Part shown: positions 32,541-43,489 of the stretch, one piece after another | How the letters are laid out: each line of letters opens with the position of its first letter | How positions within the stretch are numbered: position 1 is the stretch's first letter | NCBI RefSeq assembly: GCF_016509475.1 | Contig: NC_057356.1 | Location: 15,699,501 to 15,763,500, forward strand | DNA from: Prionailurus bengalensis | Lineage: Eukaryota > Chordata > Mammalia > Carnivora > Felidae | Direction: 5' to 3' | DNA length: 64,000 nt | The notes under the pieces: generated by a model | The model's database searches: none | The model's input: only the letters and a program-made list of their open reading frames with translations | Told to the model about the DNA's origin: nothing | Program-made: the position numbers and the translations under genes

Positions 32541-32573
32541 ACTTTTTTCTTTCACTTCTTGGCTTCCCATCAG
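32541..32573 (+). promoter_or_regulatory. Candidate 3' splice site (polypyrimidine tract and AG)
   Basis: A pyrimidine-rich run ACTTTTTTCTTTCACTTCTT is followed by GGCTTCCCATCAG. CACTAAC at 32534-32540 is close to the branch-point consensus YNYURAY and lies about 35 nt upstream of the AG, a normal distance. Together these form a strong acceptor for the exon at 32574. Confidence 0.6.
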
Positions 32574-32653
32574 GTCCCAGACAAGCCGATGAAGAGCATC
32601 AAGTACATGGACAAGGAAATCATAAACCTCAAAAAAGACCTTGCACGAAGCCG
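32574..32653 (+). CDS. Candidate internal protein-coding exon, coiled-coil-like
   Basis: I infer an 80-bp internal exon from a strong acceptor (polypyrimidine tract and CAG ending at 32573) and a consensus donor CG|GTGAGTG starting at 32654. Read from its first base the exon is open for 26 codons plus two bases. It gives a basic, Lys/Ile/Leu/Asp-rich peptide containing MKSIKYMDKEIINLKKDL, with hydrophobic residues at heptad-like spacing as in a coiled coil. The alternative AG at 32579-32580 would give a 73-bp exon in another phase. I do not recognise the gene; no neighbouring exon is visible in the window, which fits a gene with long introns. Not seen: a start codon context, a stop, or a polyadenylation signal. 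It could still be a chance match, but the combination of both splice sites, open frame and biased composition is unlikely by chance. Confidence 0.6.
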
Positions 32654-32662
32654 GTGAGTGAG
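32654..32662 (+). promoter_or_regulatory. Candidate 5' splice site
   Basis: GTGAGTGAG directly after the open frame. GTGAGT is one of the strongest mammalian donor sequences. This entry supports the exon call and has little meaning alone. Confidence 0.6.
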
Positions 32663-32964
32663 CCCGCAAGGATTAACCCATAGATGCCCTGACAGAGATG
32701 AGCAGGCTACGGGGCGGTCCCTACGAGTCCTTGCTAAATCCCAAGGTCCCCAACACTAAACATTAAGCAGAAGACTTGCAGGAGGGTGTCCTTTGGCTGG
32801 ACTTTCCAGAGAGTATCTTTACTGGACTAACCTCTCCACTAGCTGCCAATCACTGCCTAGAATTCCCTTTGCATTCCTTCCTGGACCTGAATCCAACTCA
32901 AGACAGTTCCCATGTGCTCCAGAAAAATCTCTCCTTTTTACTCCAGACGCACATCATGGTTGCC
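32663..32964. other. Unique sequence, probable intron
   Basis: If the exon is real, this is the start of the following intron. Two overlapping frames of 93-97 codons (32776-33074) are in different phases with no domain and run into a MIR. Confidence 0.4.
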
Positions 32965-33130
32965 CAGAGTCAGACAGACCTGGTCTCAAACACCAGCCCT
33001 GCTACCTGCCAGCTGGTAACGTGGCAGAACCTATTGAACCTCCCCGAGTCTCTGTGTCCTCATCTGTAAAATGAATATGATATGAGGTTGTTAGAAGGAC
33101 TGGGTGAAATAAAGCAGCTAAAGTGCCCCT
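32965..33130 (+). repeat. MIR SINE
   Basis: 'agtcagacagacctggtctc' matches the MIR 5' half, with 'cctcatctgtaaaatgaat' and 'gatatgaggttgttagaag' for the 3' half. Good copy. Confidence 0.85.
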
Positions 33131-33689
33131 TGTGTGGCCTTTAACACAACGCCATCCCTATCCAACCTCCCACCCCACCCAACCCCTTCCTGTAAAATAG
33201 CATGAACAAACTGAGGTCTAACCCTATCTTAGTCATCTCTGGACGGTGAGCTGGGCTTTTTCTCCCTCTCACCTCTTAACTCTGTCCTGGGACCTGCAAC
33301 ATTTCAAGGTAAGATCATAAATGGGACTTTTGGCAAAACACCTCAAGGCACGGGAAGAGATGGAGACTCTCTGAGCACAAAACACGTAAAGATGTGCTGA
33401 GAGGGGGGTCATACAGGCAGTGTGGAAGGCCCGTTTATCTTCTGTGTCTCCCACTCTGAGCCAGACCACAATGCAAGTCAGGGCAACACATTCTCGTTCT
33501 TCACCTCCCTCACCCGGAAGCTCCCTCTGTCTCTACTGCCCATCTGCGTCTCCACACCTTCCCCGTCCAGGAGCACAGCTGATGGCACTGGATGCAAGAG
33601 CCCAAGAGGGGGCTGCAAGGTGTGGGCATGAAAGGTGGGGAGGAAGAATGGCATGAAGGGACGAAGGCACGCATCAACACCCCCTGTCC
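33131..33689. other. Unique sequence, no gene recognised
   Basis: Overlapping frames on both strands (33420-33794) with no domain. No nameable repeat. Confidence 0.4.
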
Positions 33690-33983
33690 GGGAGAAACGT
33701 TAATTGCAAGCTGTGCATGTAATTTTAAATTTTTGAATAGCCGCACTACTATTGAAAAGTAAAAAGAGACAGGTGAAAGTAATTCTAATATCATATTCTA
33801 TTTAACCCAACACAGCCGAAGTGTTATCAATCATCATGTAATCAATATAAAACATATTGATGAAATACTCTATTCCATTCTTCATACGTGATGAAAAGTG
33901 ACAAAGTGATACAAAATGAGCAGTGATGAATTACACTCAAGGCACACATCAGTTTGGACCAACCACCTTTCAGGTGCTCAGTA
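33690..33983 (+). repeat. Old DNA-transposon fragment (MER type)
   Basis: 'tgtaattttaaatttttgaa', 'aaaagtaaaaagagacagg', 'tcatgtaatcaatataaaac' and 'ccacctttcaggtgctcag' follow a common mammalian hAT-like MITE. The right part is lost where an LTR begins. The family name is uncertain. Confidence 0.55.
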
Positions 33984-34328
33984 GTTACTATGGACTGAAT
34001 TGCACACCACCCCCCAATGCACATGTTGAAGCCCTAACCCCCAATGACTATATGTGGAGATAGGACCACTAAAGAGGTAATTAAGGTTAAGTGGGGGTTC
34101 ATAAAGGTGGGCCCCTGAATCAACAGGCCTGGTGTCCTTATCAGAAGAGGAAGAGACATCATCAGGAAGGTACTGTCTGAAAGCCAAGGAGAGAGCCCTC
34201 AGGAGACACCAACCCTACTGACACTTGACCTTGAACTTCCAGGCTCCAAAACTGAGAAAACAAATGTCTGTTGTTTGAGCCATTCAGGCTGTGGTATTCT
34301 GTGATGGCAGCCTAAGCAGACTAATAGT
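33984..34328 (+). mobile_element. ERVL-MaLR LTR, sense, solo
   Basis: 'tatggactgaattgcacac', 'gttgaagccctaaccccc', 'gtccttatcagaagagg', 'ctgttgtttgagcc' and 'ttctgtgatggcagcc' follow the MaLR LTR (MLT1 type) order over about 345 bp. It looks nearly full length. No internal retroviral sequence is attached. Confidence 0.8.
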
Positions 34329-35155
34329 CAATGTCGAGGTAATCCTGCAGAGAATGTCCCCAGCTCGAGAGCGGATGGACCTCAGTCCCAGAAGCTCGTG
34401 TAGAGCTGAGTGCAGGGATGGCATGTGAACTTGGGTCTCAGAATTGAGGGCTGAGACCCACAAGGACTCCTCCATTACTTGTGGACATATTGGCCTCTAG
34501 AGTATTTGAACCCAGGCTCGAGAGGGCTTTTGAGGCTCAGGCCTTGAGAACCTTGTGGGGAGTAGTGTCAGAAAGTCAAGAGCTACCTGAATGGGGGCAG
34601 CAAAGAAAGAGGCTCGTGTAGCTGAGAAAGAACGCCTCAACTGGGATCTGTACTCTGCTCCATGGCCATGCCTGGAGGACATTCCAGGCTTCAGAAGGAA
34701 TGGTGCAGCACAGAATTTGGATCAGAGGTGAAGTTCAAAATACAGAACCATCTGTATGTCATGGGCACCAAACAATCGGAACAGACACCGGCCATATACA
34801 ACCATTATAACCAGGTTCTTACCAGCTGAGTATTATCAATCTTGAGGTAGATGATTCTGACCCAAAGCCTCAGCGGCAAATACATACCAGAATCTTGGGA
34901 GCCTGTGAAATGAGAGTTTCCATATTAATCTGTATCCTGTAGACAAACAGCTGATAACTAAAGGTACCAACAGATGGCTTGACCTATGTAAATTCCAGAT
35001 ACCAAGACTCAACCCAGCTCAAGGAGGGCGACAAAGCTGAGCCAGCTCAAACCAGAACTGAATGCGAAATTTTCAGCAAATTTGCAAGCCAGTTATTAGA
35101 CACAGCTACAGTTTAAAATTCAATGATATGAACTCACAATTAAATGCATCACATT
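34329..35155. other. Unique sequence, no gene recognised
   Basis: More than 800 bp with no gene or clear repeat. Opposite-strand frames of about 60 codons only. Confidence 0.4.
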
Positions 35156-35380
35156 TGGGCGCCTAGGTGGCGCAGTCGGTTAAGCGTCCGACTTCAGCCA
35201 GGTCGCGATCTCGCGGTCCGTGAGTTCGAGCCCCGCGTCGGGCTCTGGGCTGATGGCTCACAGCCTGGAGCCTGTTTCCAATTCTGTGTCTCCCTCTCTC
35301 TCTCCCCCTCCCCCGTTCATGCTCTGTCTCTCTCTGTCCCAAAAATAAATAAAAAATGTTGAAAAAATAAATAAATAAAT
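35156..35380 (+). mobile_element. Young CAN-SINE, sense
   Basis: Near-consensus young felid form with GGGCGCCTAGGTGGCGCAG, CGATCTCGCGGTCCGTGAG, GGGCTCTGGGCTGATGGC and an (AAAT)n tail. AAATGCATCACATT flanks it at 35142-35155 and 35381-35394. Confidence 0.97.
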
Positions 35381-35394
35381 AAATGCATCACATT

Positions 35395-36257
35395 AAAACA
35401 AAGGTAATAAATACTCAAAACCCATCACTTCCTAATGATGCCATACATTTCACTCTTCTCTGTGCTCTTGACGTTATTTCTGGTTATGGTATCTGTTTGG
35501 TGGAAATACTGTAGAACAGGAGCGGCTGCAGGCAAATGTCTGCCCAGCTCTACATTCACTGACATCATGTCAGTAGCTCAAAATCAGCCACAGTGGAAAC
35601 ATTCACAGCACAGAAATCCACAAATGCTACAAATCAGGGCTTATTTGTACCCCCCCCCTTCCCCCGCCAAGAGAGATGGTTGTGGAGCATTCACCGGCAC
35701 ATCCCTGGGGACATGCTTCCTCTCCCCCACCAACCAAGGTTGAACTTTGGACTAAGCCAGCAGAACATAGGGGCTTTAGTCAAAAGGTGATAAAGACAGT
35801 GGCTTTTCTGCCACCCCTGAGTTGGCAGGCTGAGACTGTCACTCCTGCCAGACGCATTTACCATGGCTCTGAAACTAGCTAGAATTTAACATCCTCACTG
35901 GACAGGCTTAGCCTGTCCAAACGCTGGACATGAAAGAGAATGTGGAAAAGGCCACACAGCAAAGCCACAAGCAAGAAAACAAGAAACAACAATAAAGTGT
36001 TCCACCTGGCCACGCTCTCAGATTCCACTGACATTTAAGGAAACAGCGAGTCCCCTTCAGAAGGAAACATCCTGCTTTCCAGGGGAAATCTCCTCCCCAA
36101 GAGATGCAAACCCTGTGTGCCCATCTCCCAGTATTAAATGAGGCGAATTATTAGCAAAGATGTTGTCTTTCCCACTTACTGTTTTTCAAACACACTTCGC
36201 TGATGAGAGACTTTAGCCTACCTTGAACCAAACACCTTGACTACCTCCTAGATTTTT
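35395..36257. other. Unique sequence, no gene recognised
   Basis: Overlapping plus frames at 35435-35882 are in different phases with no domain. No clear repeat. Confidence 0.4.
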
Positions 36258-36465
36258 TAAAAAATGTTTATTTATTATTGAGAGACAGAGAGACAGCGCA
36301 TGAGCACAGGAGGGGCAGAGAGAAGGGGAGACACAGAATCCGAGGCAGGCTCCAGGCTCGGAGCTGTCAGCACAGAGCCCGACGCAGGGCTCGAACCCAC
36401 GAACCGTGAGATCATGACCTGAGCCGAAGTTGGACACTTAACCGACAGAGCCACCCAGGCACCCC
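36258..36465 (-). mobile_element. CAN-SINE, antisense
   Basis: Minus-strand head GGGGTGCCTGGGTGGCTCTG and intact GGGTTCGAGCCCTGCG. GACTACCTCC(T)(A/G)GATTTTT duplicates flank it at about 36239 and 36466. Confidence 0.96.
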
Positions 36466-37015
36466 GACTACCTCCTGGATTTTTATTTAATACTTCAGCC
36501 CTCTTATAATTCAATGACACCATCCCCAGTTTCATGGCCAGTTTAACATGATGCTAGAAAGAATAAAAACCTAACTGCTTTCCTCCTCGCCTGCTCTGCC
36601 AGATGTTCGGTGGCACCAGGCAGCCTGCCACGCGCTTGCTCGCGGAATCTCTCCTAGTGGAAGCTGACAATCGGGGTGTCCGCATGTGCCCAGTTCTTGG
36701 ACTCATGAAGCCGATAACCTATCTTTCTCCAAAGCTGCTGGTGCTTTTTATTGCAAGTGTTTTAAGGAAAATAAACATCTCTGCAACTAAAACTAAAACA
36801 TTGACTTGGAGCTATGATCTGCCCATGGCCAAGTTTAGTTAGGTGAAGGCAACTGCAAAGACACAGGGAGAAATTACCGCCCTGCCCCCCCCACCCCCCC
36901 ACAAGTTCCCCAGCAGACCCCAGCAGGGTACAGATTATGCAAGTGTTTGAGATTTTGCTTTAGAGCTCCATTTGGTAGACAGCTGAAGCAAGGCAGTTAG
37001 AAATAACAAAGGTGG
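36466..37015. other. Unique sequence, no gene recognised
   Basis: A C-run of mixed CCCCC/A occurs at 36884-36901. No gene or repeat called. Confidence 0.4.
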
Positions 37016-37231
37016 GGGCACCTGGGTGGCACAGTCGGTTAAGCGTCCGACTTCAGCCAGGTCACAATCTCGCGGTCCGTGAGTTTGAGCCCCGCGTCAG
37101 GCTCTGGGCTGATGGCTCAGAGCCTGGAGCCTGTTTCCAATTCTGTGTCTCCCTCTCTCTCTGCCCCTCCCCCGTTCATGCTCTGTCTCTCTCTGTCCCC
37201 AAAATAAATAAACGTTGAAAAAAAAAAAAAA
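37016..37231 (+). mobile_element. Young CAN-SINE, sense
   Basis: Near-consensus form with GGGCACCTGGGTGGCACAG, GCGTCCGACTTCAGCCAGG, 'gagcctgtttccaattctg' and AATAAATAAACGTTG. AATAACAAAGGTGG duplicates flank it (37002, 37233). Confidence 0.97.
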
Positions 37232-38180
37232 GAATAACAAAGGTGGAATTCTGGCAAAGGAAGAAGCTTTTTTTTCTTTGTAAGAGGTTAGGCACTTCTT
37301 GGTTCTTCCTCAGTTTTCTGTGGTCACTCATTTTCATCAACAAATACTGAATATCAGGTATCACCAGGGATACGCCAGGCATGACTGGATATACTGGAGA
37401 CACGGCAGCGAACAAAACATTCAAAATCCCTGTCCTCAGTGAATAAGAGGCAATGGTGGGCATTAAAATGGGGCAAAGACAACAAACAAGTTAGTGGGTG
37501 ATGAAATAGGATGGAGAAGGGAGTGTTGGTTATATACTATGAGACTATAAAACAAGGTGATGCAGGGCGCCCGGGTGGCTCTGTCAGTTAAGCATCCGAC
37601 GTTGGCTCAGGTCATGCTCTCACGGTCTGTGAGTTTAAGCCCTGTGTCAGGCTCTGTGCTGACAGCTCGGAGCCTGGAGTCTGCTTTGGATTCTATGTCT
37701 CTCTCTCTCTCTCTCTCTGCCCCTCCCCTGCTCGTGCTCTCTCAGAAATAAATAAATATTTTTAAAAATTAAAAAAACAAAACCACCAAGGTGATGCCTA
37801 TAGCCTGGTGATGGGGAGAAAGCTGCTATTTTATCTAGAGTGGCCAGAGGAGGCTGTTCTGTAAAGGGGCTCTGGGCCTGACATCTGGATGGTGAGAACC
37901 ATTCATATAAAGATATAGGAGGAAGGGGGGTGGAGGACAACAGGTGTATTCCAGAGGAAAATAGTGGATGGGAGCCAAAGTTGGAACAAGCTGGAAGTGT
38001 TAGAGAAACAGAGAGTAGCCAGTGTGGCTGGAGCTGAGTGAGACAGGGTGAGAGAAGCAGTCGATGAAATTAGAGAAATGGACCTCGGGCCTCATAGGCC
38101 ATGGTGAGCATTTGGGTCCTAGTCTAAATGTAATGAGAATCCCTTGGAGGGTGCTGAACAAGAGAGGATATGATCTGATT
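37232..38180 (+). repeat. Ancient interspersed repeat (family B), with a SINE inside
   Basis: From about 37340 it shares the family B order: 'gcgaacaaaacattcaaaatc', 'tggccagaggaggctgttc', 'ggtcctagtctaaatgtaa' and 'cccttggagggtgctgaac'. A CAN-SINE sits at 37565-37786. The copy continues past the SINE at 38181-38406. Confidence 0.45.
37565..37786 (+). mobile_element. CAN-SINE, sense
   Basis: Head GGGCGCCCGGGTGGCTCTGTC, long CT tract at 37697-37722 and AATAAATAAATATTTTTAAA tail. AAGGTGATGC appears on both sides (37554 and 37788). Confidence 0.94.
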
Positions 38181-38406
38181 AAAACAAAAATTTTTAATGT
38201 TTATGTATTTTTGAGAGAGAGAGAGAGAAAGAGAGCGAGCCTGAGCAGGGGAGGGGCAGAGAGAGAGGGAGACACAGAACCCGAAGTAGGCTCCAGGCTC
38301 TGAGCTGTCAGCACAGAGCCTGACACAAGGCTGGAACCCACGAACCATGAGCTCATGACCTGAGCTGAAGTCAGACACTTAACCAACTGAGCCACCCAGG
38401 CGCCCT
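38181..38406 (-). mobile_element. CAN-SINE, antisense
   Basis: Minus-strand head GGGCGCCTGGGTGGCTCAG and GA tract at 38213-38238. GG(A/C)TATGATCTGATT duplicates at 38166-38180 and 38407-38421. It split the family B repeat. Confidence 0.96.
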
Positions 38407-38560
38407 GGCTATGATCTGATTCTTAAGAGAACATTCCATATGCTGCATAGAGCCCAGTTGAAAGGCTGTAAGAGTTGACAATGGTCTGGCCGGCAAATAG
38501 CAGTGAACCGGGGAGAAGTGGGTAGACTCAGGATTTATTTAGAGCCACAGGACTGGCTAA
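38407..38560 (+). repeat. Ancient interspersed repeat (family B), right end
   Basis: 'acattccatatgctgcatag' and 'agcccagttgaaaggctg' continue the family B copy interrupted by the SINE. Edges are approximate. Confidence 0.35.
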
Positions 38561-40034
38561 TGGATTGGATGTGGGGGACAAGGGAAAGGAAGGGTCAATG
38601 TGCTACAATGACTCATTGATACCTCTGCCTCCTTCACTAGGATATAAGATCTACCATAGCCTAGACTATATCATGTCCACTGTCACAGTTCCCAAGTGTT
38701 TGTTGACGGGATGACTTAATTCTTTATGAGGTAACAACGTTTAATAAGGGACATTCACTTTGAGATATGGTTTGTGTCTGAGCTGGTAAGTAGAATGAGT
38801 TTTTCCCAACTTTTTTTTTTCCTGGACACAATTAGAGATGAGACTAATAAATTAATTAAAAGTTACATCCAGGATGGTAGATAGGCGGCTCGTGCACTCC
38901 CACTTCTCTCTCCTGTGTCCAAGGCAGACATCACTAGTGGATCACAGCACTCTTAAAGTCTGAGCCCAGATTTGGTCTTGAAAATCCTCCATGCACAGGA
39001 TGCAATTTATTTGCCATCTCAAAAGGAGACTCTGGTGTCTATAATGACACCTTATTAACTCCATTTGAGGGTTGGCATGCAAGAGACCAACAGGAGGAAC
39101 AGACCTCAACCAAATCCCTTTATGAATGAGGCTGATTTTTAATCAGTGAATTTAAATAGCTGGAAAAATTATTGTTGACCTCAGACATTCACTGGCGGTT
39201 CTCAGCAACTTCTACGTCTCACCATTCAACACCCAGGACCTCCACGTCCACAGCCTGTAACTCAGAACGTCTTCATTTACAAGTTCAAGCCTGACTTGGC
39301 CCACCAGCCCCTCCCCCTGACTTGAGACTTGCCTCAAAGCCCCAGAATTGTTTCAGAAAAATGGATTTACATGCTGGTCAATGCCTCGGATGCAGGCAAA
39401 GTTAAGGCTTCTGAATTGCACCTTATGAATCATTCAAAGAAGCCCTCAGTGCCTCCCCCCCATGTCACATCATCCCCACACCCTGCAGCCAGCGGGTGGA
39501 CTTTAATGAGTCCCCTACATGTTCCAGAAAGGCAAGCACTTGGCCCTACGTCCTTAGCCCAGAACTGATAAACACAGCCGCGTGCCCAACGGGTAGGTCA
39601 CCGCTGTGGGCTGGAGGAACCTGGCTCCAGTTAATTGCATTTTTATCATCTTGAATGTGACCCACAGGCCCTGCCCATTTTTTTCTCTGTTACTGATGTC
39701 TTCGTGTGTCTTTGACACCTCTAGTTAACCGTAGATCGAGGGCAAGTTTTCTTCTCTGCTTTTCTTAGACCGCTCTCCACTGAGGGTAGATATCTTTTTA
39801 ATTCTTTTCCTTGTGGCTAGGGCTACCTCAGAGGATCCCACATAAAAATTAACAAAAAAAAGAATTAAAAGACCATGTTTTCAAATCTAAGCATCATAGT
39901 AACTTGAACCCTTGAACCTGTGGCTACATAAGGATTCGCACAATACTTCGTTTTCTGAAATTCTTTCCCAGATGACAGGCAATGTGCTCAGTCTTATAGT
40001 TAGGCTTGGGGCCTTACATAATACAGTTGGAAGT
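38561..40034. other. Unique sequence, no gene recognised
   Basis: About 1.5 kb without gene or clear repeat. AT-rich blocks near 38720-38880 and 39120-39180 have homeodomain-like words but little else to support a call. Confidence 0.4.
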
Positions 40035-40225
40035 GCATTAGCTTTGGAGTCAGCGGTGGATTCAAATTCCAGCGCTACCAGCAATTAGCTAGGCGCCCAT
40101 GAACAAATCAACTCACTTCTCTAGACCTCAGTTTCTTTATCTATGGTATGGGATACAGAGATAACAAGACCTGCTTCACACTGTTGCTGGCATTTGTGAG
40201 AAGAGATGAGCGAGGAATGCAGGAA
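40035..40225 (+). repeat. MIR SINE
   Basis: 'agctttggagtcagcggtg' to 'cacactgttgctggcattt' with 'cttctctagacctcagttt'. Good MIR, partly diverged. Confidence 0.8.
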
Positions 40226-40319
40226 TAAGTCAACAGAAGGTAGTCTTTGTTTTTTAGCTGGTTTTGTGAGATCATCTGAAAATGTTCACAGGCAGTGACA
40301 AAAAAGCGTCAACGTTGGA

Positions 40320-40420
40320 GACAAACAGTCCCAGCCCTGTCCCTTATCTGCTAAGTGGTCTTGCTCTGGTCATTTTACCGCCCTGAACCTCAGTTTCTCA
40401 TCTGTAGGATGGAATCAATG
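40320..40420 (+). repeat. MIR SINE core
   Basis: 'gtcccttatctgctaagtgg' then 'tgaacctcagtttctcatc' is MIR sense. Partial. Confidence 0.65.
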
Positions 40421-40524
40421 TCTCCTTCCAGGGATTTCTTTGATGAGAACAAAAGGAGACAAGGTGTATCCTATCTTCTATTCCACTTCGTTCCTTCCCT
40501 TAGCTCTTCTAATGCTCTGAGAAC

Positions 40525-40735
40525 AGAGATGAGACCAGGGAATTCAGAGTTGCCACTTACAAGCCACATAGTGATGAACAAACTACCTAATTTCTCTGAG
40601 TCCCAGAGTGGGGATTGCATAAATACTTTCTCCCTCTCACAGGGCTCTTGTGAGGATTCAATGAGTTAATACATGTGAAGCATTTAGAACAGTGCCCGAC
40701 CCATGGTAAGTGCTTGATAAATGGTAGCTGTGTAT
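40525..40735 (+). repeat. MIR SINE, 3' rich
   Basis: 'cttacaagccacatagtga', 'cttgtgaggattcaatgag', 'gtaagtgcttgataaatgg' give a MIR, the third in 700 bp. The three MIRs probably reflect separate old insertions. Confidence 0.8.
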
Positions 40736-41129
40736 CTTACATCATCCGTGTACCCTGAGTGACTGTAACTATTTTACAATATGATCGCGATCTCATGGAT
40801 TCCTCCCTGTCCCTAGTCAGGGAGCTCCAGGCACAGTGCAGCATGAGATGCGGGAATATCACACCCAATCCCAGATTCTGAACCTTGGAGGGTTATGTTT
40901 TCAGGCCAGCTAGAGCCAATACGATAGGGAGAGGTGGGGAGTCAAGAAGGATAGTTCATGAGTGGAGACTGTGCAAATCAGCCGTTAGTACTGGATTTCC
41001 AGATTAATTTTAAATCTCTTCCTATGGGGATTGTTGAACAAGCCATTACTCTAATGGATGTAACCACAGGCTGCACAATAAAGCACTAATCCACCACTTA
41101 GAGCAGACGCTGCATGCATTAAGCCCTGT
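40736..41129. other. Unique sequence, no gene recognised
   Basis: No gene or clear repeat. Confidence 0.4.
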
Positions 41130-41736
41130 AATTTTTAAAAATTTTTTTATTGAAATATAACATAATACAGGAAAGCACACAAATGATTAAACTCAATAGA
41201 CTTTCGCAAAACGAACACACCTCGCTAACCCACACCCCCATCAAGAAAAGGAACATTACCAAGGCTCCCCCAGAAAGCTTCCTTGTGTCCTCTCCAGTCA
41301 CTACCCCACCCCCAACCCCCAAAAATCGCTATCCTGAATTCTGAGGCTGAGATCAGCTCCTCCTGCTTCAAACTTTACATAAATGAAATTGTACAGTTGG
41401 AGCTCTTTATATTATCAGGTTGTTTTCATCCAACGTTATGTTTCTGAGGCTTATCCATACTGTCTCATAAAGCTGGATGGAGTTTGGTCTTTCTCAGGTC
41501 CCTTCTAATTTCCATTCGGTGAAGATAGCATGACACATTCATTATGGTATTGATGGACATTTGGGTTGTTTCTACTTTGAGGGGGTACTATGAACAGAGC
41601 TGCTGTGAACATGCTTGTACATGTGTTTTGCTGAACATACGCATTTCTGTTGCAAATATACCTAAAAGTGGAATTGTTGCTCATCGAGTTTGCACATGCT
41701 CAGCATTACTAGATACTTCTGTATCCCAAGCCCTAT
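41130..41736. repeat. Old L1 (L1M) 3' region, first segment
   Basis: 'ttattgaaatataacataa', 'cccccatcaagaaaagga', 'gaattgttgctcatcgag' are characteristic of old L1 3' sequence. It is interrupted by the SINE at 41737. Confidence 0.55.
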
Positions 41737-41962
41737 TTTTAAAAAAATTTTAATGTTTATTTATTTTTGAGAGAGAGAAAGAGAGAGAGAGAGACAGGGC
41801 ATGAGCAGGGGAGGGACAGAGAGAGGGAGACACAATCTGAAGCAGGCTCCAGGCTCAGAGCTGTCAGCACAGAGCCCGATGCTGGGGTCGAACCCACAAA
41901 CCGTGAGATCATGACCTGAGCCGAAGTCGGACACTTAACCAACTAAGCCACGCAGGCGCCCC
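41737..41962 (-). mobile_element. CAN-SINE, antisense, inside an old L1
   Basis: Minus-strand head GGGGCGCCTGCGTGGCTTAG; the strand-reversed tail is TTTTAATGTTTATTTATTTTTGAGAG-like. No duplication I could confirm. A C-run at 41961-41972 follows. Confidence 0.93.
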
Positions 41963-41972
41963 GCCCCCCCCC

Positions 41973-42406
41973 GCCAACTCTATTTTTTAAACAACTTTCA
42001 AAACATACACCAATAAGACAATCTTGAAAAACTAGAAAATACAGATCAGTAGATATAAATAAGTAATGGAACCACACACAAGTACATCACTAAGGAATGA
42101 TTATTCATATTTTGGCATATCAACTTCCAATATTTTTCTATACAAACATGTAATTTTAATAAGGCAAGAGAACCACTCTGCCTGCACCATTTGGTAACCT
42201 GATTTTTTTTATTCAGCAACAGATCATGAACATCTTCCATGCAATAAATGCACATCTACAACTCCATTTTTTAAGGTTTTTAGTATGAAAATGTTCAGAT
42301 ATCCATAAAGGCAGACAATAATATAATTAATACATATTAATTATATTAACAATATATATATTGCTAAAATATTAAGAATATTAACAAATATTAACAATAT
42401 ATAGAT
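41973..42406. repeat. Old L1 (L1M) 3' region, second segment
   Basis: Continues old L1-like text ('acatgtaattttaataagg', 'ttggtaacctgattttttt', 'gaacatcttccatgcaata'). AT-rich low-complexity sequence at 42315-42400. Orientation not certain. Confidence 0.5.
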
Positions 42407-42600
42407 CTTTTTTAAGAGAGAGAGAGACAGAGAGAGAGAGAGAGCTAGCAGGGGAGAGGGGCAGAGGGAGAGAGAATCTTCAGCAGGCTCCACTCTCAGC
42501 ACAGAGCCCTTAGTGGGGCTCGATCCTATGACCCTGGGATCATTACCTGAGCCGGAAACAAGAGTCAGACACTCAACCAACTGAGCCACCCAGGCATCCC
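42407..42600 (-). mobile_element. CAN-SINE, antisense, older
   Basis: Minus-strand head GGGATGCCTGGGTGGCTCAG and B-box-like region 'gatcctatgaccctgggatc'. The GA tract at 42415-42443 is long. Diverged, so it is older than its neighbours. Confidence 0.92.
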
Positions 42601-42676
42601 TTCCCCCATTATTTTCAAGCATTTATTATCTTATCTGTAAATATTTAAACGACTATCTACAGAAGAACTCTTTTTA
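42601..42676. repeat. Old L1 segment between two SINEs
   Basis: A short AT-rich interval, probably the same old L1. It carries the left target copy AGAAGAACTCTTTTTA of the next SINE. Confidence 0.4.
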
Positions 42677-42903
42677 TTTTCATTTTTTTAAATTTTTTTT
42701 AATGTTTATTTATTTTTGAGACAGAGAGAGACAGAGCATGAACGGGAGAGGGGCAGAGAGAGAGGGAGACACAGAATCGGAAGCAGGCTCCAGGCTCTTA
42801 GCCATCAGCCCAGAGCCCGACGTGGGGCTGGAACTCACGGACCGCGAGATCATGACCTGAGCCGAAGTCGGACGCTTAACCGACTGAGCCACCCAGGCGC
42901 CCC
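42677..42903 (-). mobile_element. Young CAN-SINE, antisense
   Basis: Minus-strand form with GGGGCGCCTGGGTGGCTCAG, GACGCTTAACCGACTGAGCC region and 'ggactgaagtcggacg'-type A/B boxes. AGAAGAACTCTTTTTA duplicates at 42661-42676 and 42904-42919. Confidence 0.97.
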
Positions 42904-42919
42904 AGAAGAACTCTTTTTA

Positions 42920-43245
42920 AAGCAAAAACCATAATAACATTACCACATCTAAAACTTAGCAATAATTCTTCAATATCAAATATCCACTCAAGCATAACAA
43001 CCATCTTAATAGCTGTATAATATTCCAGTGTAAGAATGCAGCAAAATTCACCTAACCTATTTCCTATTGCTGGACTTCTTCATTATTTTCAATTTGGTCC
43101 TGTTATATAAACAGTGCTTAGAGGGACATCTTCGGAGTTAGATCATTATTACTTTAGTTGCTTAGGATGAACTCCTAAAGCATGCACCTTTAAGATTCTA
43201 GACCCTTCACTGAAGTCTTCTACATTTACAGTGTTTCAGTTCTGA
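42920..43245. repeat. Old L1 (L1M) 3' region, third segment
   Basis: 'ataatattccagtgtaag', 'cctatttcctattgctgg', 'gatgaactcctaaagca' follow the old L1M order and continue the element around the SINEs. Confidence 0.55.
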
Positions 43246-43489
43246 AGAGGTAGCTAATTCAGGAAATGTTTGAAACAAAATGAGCTTTTCTCACAAGAAA
43301 TGAGAGAAAAGCAAGAAATACAGGGTGAGAGGTTGAAAATACTTGACACATGACTGTGCACTTTTTGCTTTAGTATAGTCTTCAGCAGTGGGGATGGGGG
43401 GAGCAGTTTATGGAAAGCAAAATGAAAACATAAAGTGTTCATGAAATAAACCCCTCCTAAATTAGTGGCAACATCCAGCTGAGCCACAG
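43246..43489. other. Unique sequence
   Basis: No gene or clear repeat. Confidence 0.35.
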
